A DNA stretch of 64,000 bases. It comes from Solea solea (Eukaryota; Chordata; Actinopteri; Pleuronectiformes; Soleidae). Below the pieces are notes generated by a model that saw nothing but the letters and a program-made list of their open reading frames with translations, was not told the origin of the DNA and searched no databases. Position 1 is the stretch's first letter. Each line of letters begins with the position of its first letter. The translations under genes were made by a program, and so were the position numbers. The stretch spans positions 14,293,938 to 14,357,937 of the forward strand of contig NC_081154.1 in NCBI RefSeq assembly GCF_958295425.1. The letters run 5' to 3'. Positions 58,306 to 64,000 of the stretch are shown here, piece by piece.

Positions 58306-59474
58306 CTATTCATAGTGGTCTAATAGTTACAGTAATGAGAAGGACACATGCCAAATCCTGTCGGTGACGAGAGGATTTGTAACGGAAAGGTTGAACAGCA
58401 TTAAATCGGCTCCATGCAACTCTCTGGGTTTTTCAGTTGGTGTCACCCGGTGACATTCCCTTTTTAAGGTCGTCCACTTTTTAAAGATGAAAAACTGTAA
58501 CTCAGTTTCCAAAATAAATTGTGGCCACATTAAATTTACATGCATTACGTGCATTTTCTGACCATTATATCTGCCATTTCTGTAAATGGACAAACCTGGA
58601 CATTTTCCAAAAGATGCCCAGGAAAAAATAAATCATTATACACAAATGTAAAATGGGAGAATTAATCTTTTTTTTTTTGGGTGAGTTTTTGAGACTTGAC
58701 ATTTAATTTTCTCTTGGCTAACGGCTGAGTTTTTGTGTCGGCAGGAAACTAAACTTCTTTTAATGAGCAAAATGCAACTCGAGAGCTTGTCTCAGGTGTC
58801 TGTGCCATTCATGTGATTATACAGGTGTGTGTGTGTGTGTAGATGACATTTCTGAACAAAGTGCATCCAGCTTCCTCATGCGTGTTACCATTAACGGGAG
58901 GATACACATCAGTCACTCGCACTAACAGTCTGACAGACCATGATATGTTAGTGTTCTGTCTGCCAGAATGATTGACTTGTGTGGCTGACCTTTTGAAACA
59001 AACCACGGTCTGCACAGAAAACAGATGGGAGGGTTCGAGGTAGAAGGTGACACGATCGGGGAGACGACGGACATTAGATGAGGAGAGCGGGATATTTATA
59101 GTGGGAACAGAATGTGATCCGATCAGTGTTTCACATCCTGGAGCGAGAACACGTGACGATAAACCGGCGTTCAGCTCCTGTATGCAGTGTTGCTTTGTTT
59201 TAGTCCAAAGTTATTGAATTAGTGTCCTTGTTTGAGTCCTAAAATGTTGCTGATTCAGCACAGTCCCAGTGCAGTTTCAGGGTTCGTGTGTGGAGTCCGT
59301 TGGGATTAAGTTTGGCCTCTGTTTCAGTCTTGTTGTTTTTGTGTCAGTGGAGGTGTTTTTGTTTTTCCTTTTCATTCCAGAGGCAAAGCTATTCATTTTG
59401 ATTATTGATGGTGATTCTGGTTCTGCCATGATTGGGGGACTCACCTTTTGACTGTAGTCACAACAATTTCATAA

Positions 59475-59830
59475 GAAGCTCATTATTTATTTATTTATGT
59501 ATTTATTTATTGACCGTAAATAAGGGACGGCAACATTAAAGACGATTCACATGTAAATGTGCCAGATTGCAGCCATAGGCTAGTTCCCATCTGTAGCCCC
59601 GAGGCAGGTTGATGCAACACTTGAATATGTATGCATAAATATACACACTTGTGCGCAGCAGTGTGCATTAATACATAAGTACATACACAGTGCAAACACA
59701 AATAGACATTTAAAAAAAAACAAAAAAACCTTATGAAGCAAAATGGTCTTATTGTCTGTTTAATAGTATATTCCAAGTCCAAATAACGTGCATTTTGCTG
59801 ATTTAAAAAAAAAACCCTGCACATTGTGGT
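59475..59830. repeat. Possible interspersed repeat
   Basis: A TTTATTTATTTATG run followed by GACCGTAAATAAGGGACGGC. A loosely similar AAATAGGGACAATTCAGTG lies at 10799-10820. Class unknown. Confidence 0.3.
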
Positions 59831-62800
59831 TTGTCCTCAGCTGATATTTGAAATGTGTTGGGGATTATGTGAAGCTGGAGCCTGATGTGCTGCAAGTAAA
59901 TCACTGGCACTGAAATAATTGTTTTGCTTAAGATAAAAACCAAAAAAAGTGACTTTGAGTCTAAAATGAATGATGCACTAATGCATAATAAAACTCTGTG
60001 TTTTTATATTAATACCCTGTTTATCTGAGAAAAAGATTTATGAAACCTCCACCCTGCACATTCTATTGATTCTCTGTGTGTCACGCTTTAATTGATTCGT
60101 TCAGTTTGGTTTCTGTGAAAACGGGTGTACAACAAGCCACTTATCTCATGGTTTAATTTGGTATAGGGCTGATAATGTGGCACTAATTAAAAAACAGAAC
60201 ATGTTTTTGATTTGTCAACACATACAGCTCTAGTTTAACTGTAAGAATTTTGGAAATATAAGCTCCACACTCGGCAGCGCGTCACGTTTTGCTCAGAAAC
60301 CGGATATTTGGTTGCACCACACAGCTGTGACCGTGAGAGCAGCATATCAGAACATTGTGTCTCAAGTCTCAGATTTGTTTTTCACCTACTGATGTAACAT
60401 GAAGAGGTTGGAGGGGAAAAAAACATTAAAATACATAGTTTAAAGCTTGTCCTTTTAACACTGCAGTTTTCGTAATTGATTAGTCGTTTAAAAATTGCCA
60501 GTACTGTTATATTTGAATGTTTTTTATGTGCGGAACTTTTAAATATCAGGGTTGGATGAGTGGAGGCAACCACAGTGTTTTGGCGACGGAAGATAAAGAC
60601 TTGTGTTGTGACATTTTTACATTAAAGCACTTAATTAACAACTTCACCTCTCTTGGGTTTGCTGTTTGGAGAGTGTATTAAAATCCTATAAAGATGGATA
60701 TAGAAAATGACATAATTCCTGTAAGAATGAACTGCTGATCTCACTCTGTTCTGTTCTGGAAACGTATCAGTTTTGTTCCCCGCTCTGTGACCAGCACCTG
60801 AGACGAATGCGCGCTGACGAATTATACCTTTCTAGTTTCACACAAGGTTGTTCAGTCGATGCACTTTCACCTAACACAGTCCAGCTGGAGCAGCGACTAA
60901 TGAGGTCACCTTCAATTCAAAGGTGGGGCGACTGCAGGAGGAATTATTCGGGGTTTTAGTGCGTTCTGGGATAAAGATGAATATCACGAGCTGCTAGAGA
61001 TGAACTCAGCAGTTTGCATATATACTGTAGAGTTAGCAGAGGTTGGAGTTGCTCAGACTTGTCCAAACTCCAGATTGAGCTTCTGCAGAAAAGATGGGGC
61101 CGGATGTTGGAAACTGAAAGATCATACGTGCTTATTTTTGCACATGGTTAAGTTTACATATTATCAAGCAAACAATTCAACATATTGGCTGTATGATTAC
61201 CAAAACCAACGTATACCTGTGTACATAACCTGCCTGTGTCATTAATCACAGGTGTGTGAACATAGCAACACACAAGGCTGCTTATGTGCTGTGTAACTGT
61301 GCTGCTGGTGCAAGACCAAGTAGAAAATAAGCATTTCTTATTCAAAGGAAGCTTATAAACCTAATGCAATGAGCGTTTTGTAAATTTCTACATGTGCATC
61401 AACCTTCCTCTGGACTGATTCCTCAGCAGGATTAGACCAGTAGACGAGACGTGGCAGCCGCGTGCTGACAGATTACTACTGTTTTTTTTTATTGCCGTAG
61501 GATTATTAATTATGTATAAGGGGGCTGACATTTTAGTGCAAAAAACAACAAAACATTTCACTAATGAATTCTGAATAAATCTTCCAACAATGACATAAGA
61601 ATACAATGTTGAGAAACGGCTCCAGATAAGAACGCTCATGTGTCTAAGTTTATTTTTCCTTGTTCACACGTAACAGAACGAAGTAATGTATATAAAAATA
61701 TGTACAACAGCAACCTTCACGGTTTAAAACTCTGCCCAGCAACCCTGCTGGTTACAAAGTTAGCAAATTTAAAATGGTCATTATTGTTGTCAGTGAAGCT
61801 AGTATTTAAATTTAACATGTTTCCTTAATCCCTAATGACTAATGTAATTGTATGACTTAGTATCATGTATTTCTTTTATATAGGCCCTTTCGAACCTCAA
61901 GGTGGGCTCATGTATAAAACCTTTAGCTTGGATTTTCTTTAACTTCATGACTTTGTCACTGCGCGGCCACTGTCCTTGTAAGAAAGACGGCGTAGAAGAA
62001 AGAAGAGAGCTGCATCTGCGTCACAGTGGCAGCAGGATGACTTTCTCCCGTTTATAGGCATCTTGTGTGAACACCATGAACCCCCCCCCCCCCCATTCCT
62101 TAATTATTAATTTATCCAGGCAGTCCACACAACAGCCTATTTATAGCAACCTTCGCCAAACATTGCTCCACACTGCACTGCTCATTTTAAAACAGCCAGA
62201 GAACAAGGCCAAGGCGTCTGCTCTGTCTTTTCCCCGGGTGATGGACAAAAGCCCCAGTGCATTTTGGGCTTTAGAAGGCTCAGAGGTTAGATAGTGTATT
62301 CATGCCCCCCCCCCTCTCTCCATCAATCTCAACTTGTGTTTCTTCCTTTTGTCTATTTTCTTTGACTTCCCTTTTTGCTTTTCCTTTATTCTTTGCTTCA
62401 TCATGGTCTGTCTGCATGCACAACAGTCTGCATCACTACCTGCACTCAGCTAATTGCTGTCAGAAGTTCAGGATGCGATGGTTCTTCTTTTCTGAGATCT
62501 ATAAATAGATGTGCCACAGAGAAATAAAAGGTTTGCATTTGTTAGAACTCAGTTTTTCTTTCTCTTTTCTGTGGGGAGGATGTTATTTGTTATTTGATGT
62601 CAGAAAGCACACTCTACTACTGTAGTACTACTGTTACCTTGTAGGAAACTAATAACTACTGTATAATAATAGACTCTGTAATTATTCAATATCATTTTCT
62701 TCAGTGGCAGCAAAGGTTCAATATAACATAGTGTATATTGCACAAGAACACTGTGAGGCATAATGCATATAATTACTTTGATTTATTTCATATTTGTGAA

Positions 62801-63595
62801 ATGTCTCTCTGTGTTTTTCTGCTCATGAACAACCACAGTTAATAGCTTTGTTCAACTTGCACTACGGAGCGAATATCACACTTTATTTATTGGGTGTTAT
62901 GGTGATAATATCGACTATAATTTGTTAACATTTCATCGTGATAATGTTTTTAGCTGCAGCCCGAACCAAAACTCACAAATACTACAAGTAGTCACTTGGG
63001 TTGCATTCACACCGGTCCCTCTAAATCGAATCCTAGTTGGTTTGCTCTGAAAGTCCCGTGTTTTGCTTTGATGTGGAGGAAACAGAAGTTGTCCTGCATT
63101 AACCAACAGATGTGTTCTTGTTCACTGTTGGCTCGTCTTCTCCTTCAGTAACTCTTGATGCCTCAGGCGAGGAGGGGAATACATTATTCAAAAGGTTCGG
63201 TCCGTTTCAATAAAGTTCAGTGTGAAAGCAAACTCGTACGAGCTGAATGTTGCAACCCCCAATTTAACAGAGTCCCCAATCATACTGAGTGTAGCCGGTA
63301 CGATTGTATCTTCAGGACTATTGTGAAAACGATGTTAATTTGCAGCTCCCATATTGAGAGGCTTGGCTAATTCTAATATTATATTTTCATGGCATTTGTG
63401 ATTGTATTATTGATCATTTAAATGCTAATGAATGACTGGAGTGCTGCTCTAAATCATGACTTTGATTAGATAGAAGGATTTGAAGAGTTTATAAGACTTT
63501 GAATGAGAACGCCCAACCCTCATGGTAGTGATTATATACAGTATAGCTGGGATCACGTAATTGCAAATGACAGGACATTTGTGGCCTCAAGCGTG

Positions 63596-63622
63596 TGAGT
63601 GTGCGTGTGTGTGTGTGTGTAA
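63596..63622. repeat. (GT)n microsatellite
   Basis: GT/GCGT units inside the stac2 intron. Confidence 0.85.
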
Positions 63623-64000
63623 ACAAAGCATGTGGACACCTGAACATCTCCCTCACAAAACTAATTACATTTCTTCCTTTCATTCCTCGTGCTGCTATAA
63701 TTGCTGCTTGGTTCCTCTGGAAAGGCTTTCTATATGATCTGACATTCAAGCCCATTCCATAGGTGCTGGATTTGGTTGAAGGGGTTATTGCAAGCTGCAG
63801 TGTTTCACGCTCTGCAAAAGAACGAGCTGCAACCCTCGTGTGGAGGATAAACTGGTAGAAAATGAATGGAAGTGAATTAAAAAGTTGGTTTTATAAGAGT
63901 TTATTTGACTTGCGAGAGATTGTAAGGGGTAAAAAAGGAGTTGTTTTGGGAATTAGGGTTGCAAAATGCTGTGAATTTACAATGTTGGAAACTGGAAATC

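Larger units (their letters stand above)
52329..64000 (+). other. stac2: stac2 intron 1 (runs off window)
   Basis: At least 11.7 kb with no further stac2 exon recognised (the expected FKRSLSLKTILRSKS-type exon was not seen). It holds MITEs, dispersed repeats, poly-C runs (62079-62094, 62306-62313), GA and GT microsatellites and pyrimidine-rich stretches. A TTAAAGGGATAGTTAAGTT word at 53540 resembles the start of a common fish repeat. Confidence 0.7.

Noticed and set aside
1..64000. CRISPR arrays, operons, phage or plasmid features
   Set aside because: Spaced direct repeats here are dinucleotide arrays; introns, poly(A) signals and vertebrate genes show eukaryotic nuclear DNA.

Overview
The window is vertebrate nuclear DNA, almost certainly from a ray-finned (teleost) fish. 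The evidence is a NeuroD2-type bHLH gene, a 16-exon MED1 gene with canonical vertebrate exon phases, and the first coding exon of STAC2. Long AT-rich, microsatellite-rich non-coding DNA with fish-style MITEs separates them. There is no prokaryotic, organellar or viral gene content.

Layout: (1) 1-4400, neurod2 on +, with a 5' leader exon ending at 785, a 2.0 kb intron, a single coding exon (CDS 2791-3897) and poly(A) signals. (2) 4400-27000, a 22.6 kb non-coding stretch full of (CA)n/(GT)n, (GATA)n and (TTCTC)n arrays, a three-copy GT/CA-bounded tandem repeat, hAT-like MITEs and several AT-rich blocks that look like neural enhancer candidates. (3) 27059-39290, med1 on +, with 16 coding exons. 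The first 15 encode the Mediator-binding Med1 domain. The last, 3.86 kb, encodes the whole disordered tail with two LxxLL nuclear-receptor boxes. (4) 39300-51890, a non-coding interval with a broken LINE fragment, a hAT-like element holding a near-perfect 38-bp-arm palindrome, a MITE fragment and a strong RE1/NRSE (REST) motif. (5) 51890-64000, promoter, 5' leader and first coding exon of stac2 (52269-52328) followed by more than 11.6 kb of intron running off the window.

The three genes share the + strand in the order neurod2, med1, stac2. From established knowledge, human 17q12 read in the same direction is NEUROD2, CDK12 (opposite strand), MED1, FBXL20, STAC2. Order and orientation are kept here, but I could not find cdk12 or fbxl20, which fits loss from one copy after the teleost genome duplication. 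The genes do not form a pathway. NeuroD2 is a neuronal transcription factor, MED1 a general coactivator subunit, and STAC2 an adaptor of voltage-gated calcium channels.

I found no novel multi-gene system. The items most worth checking are the near-consensus RE1 site 2.4 kb upstream of stac2, the palindrome at 44403-44482, a probable GC-AG first intron in med1, and the unusual bHLH residues of this neurod2 copy.
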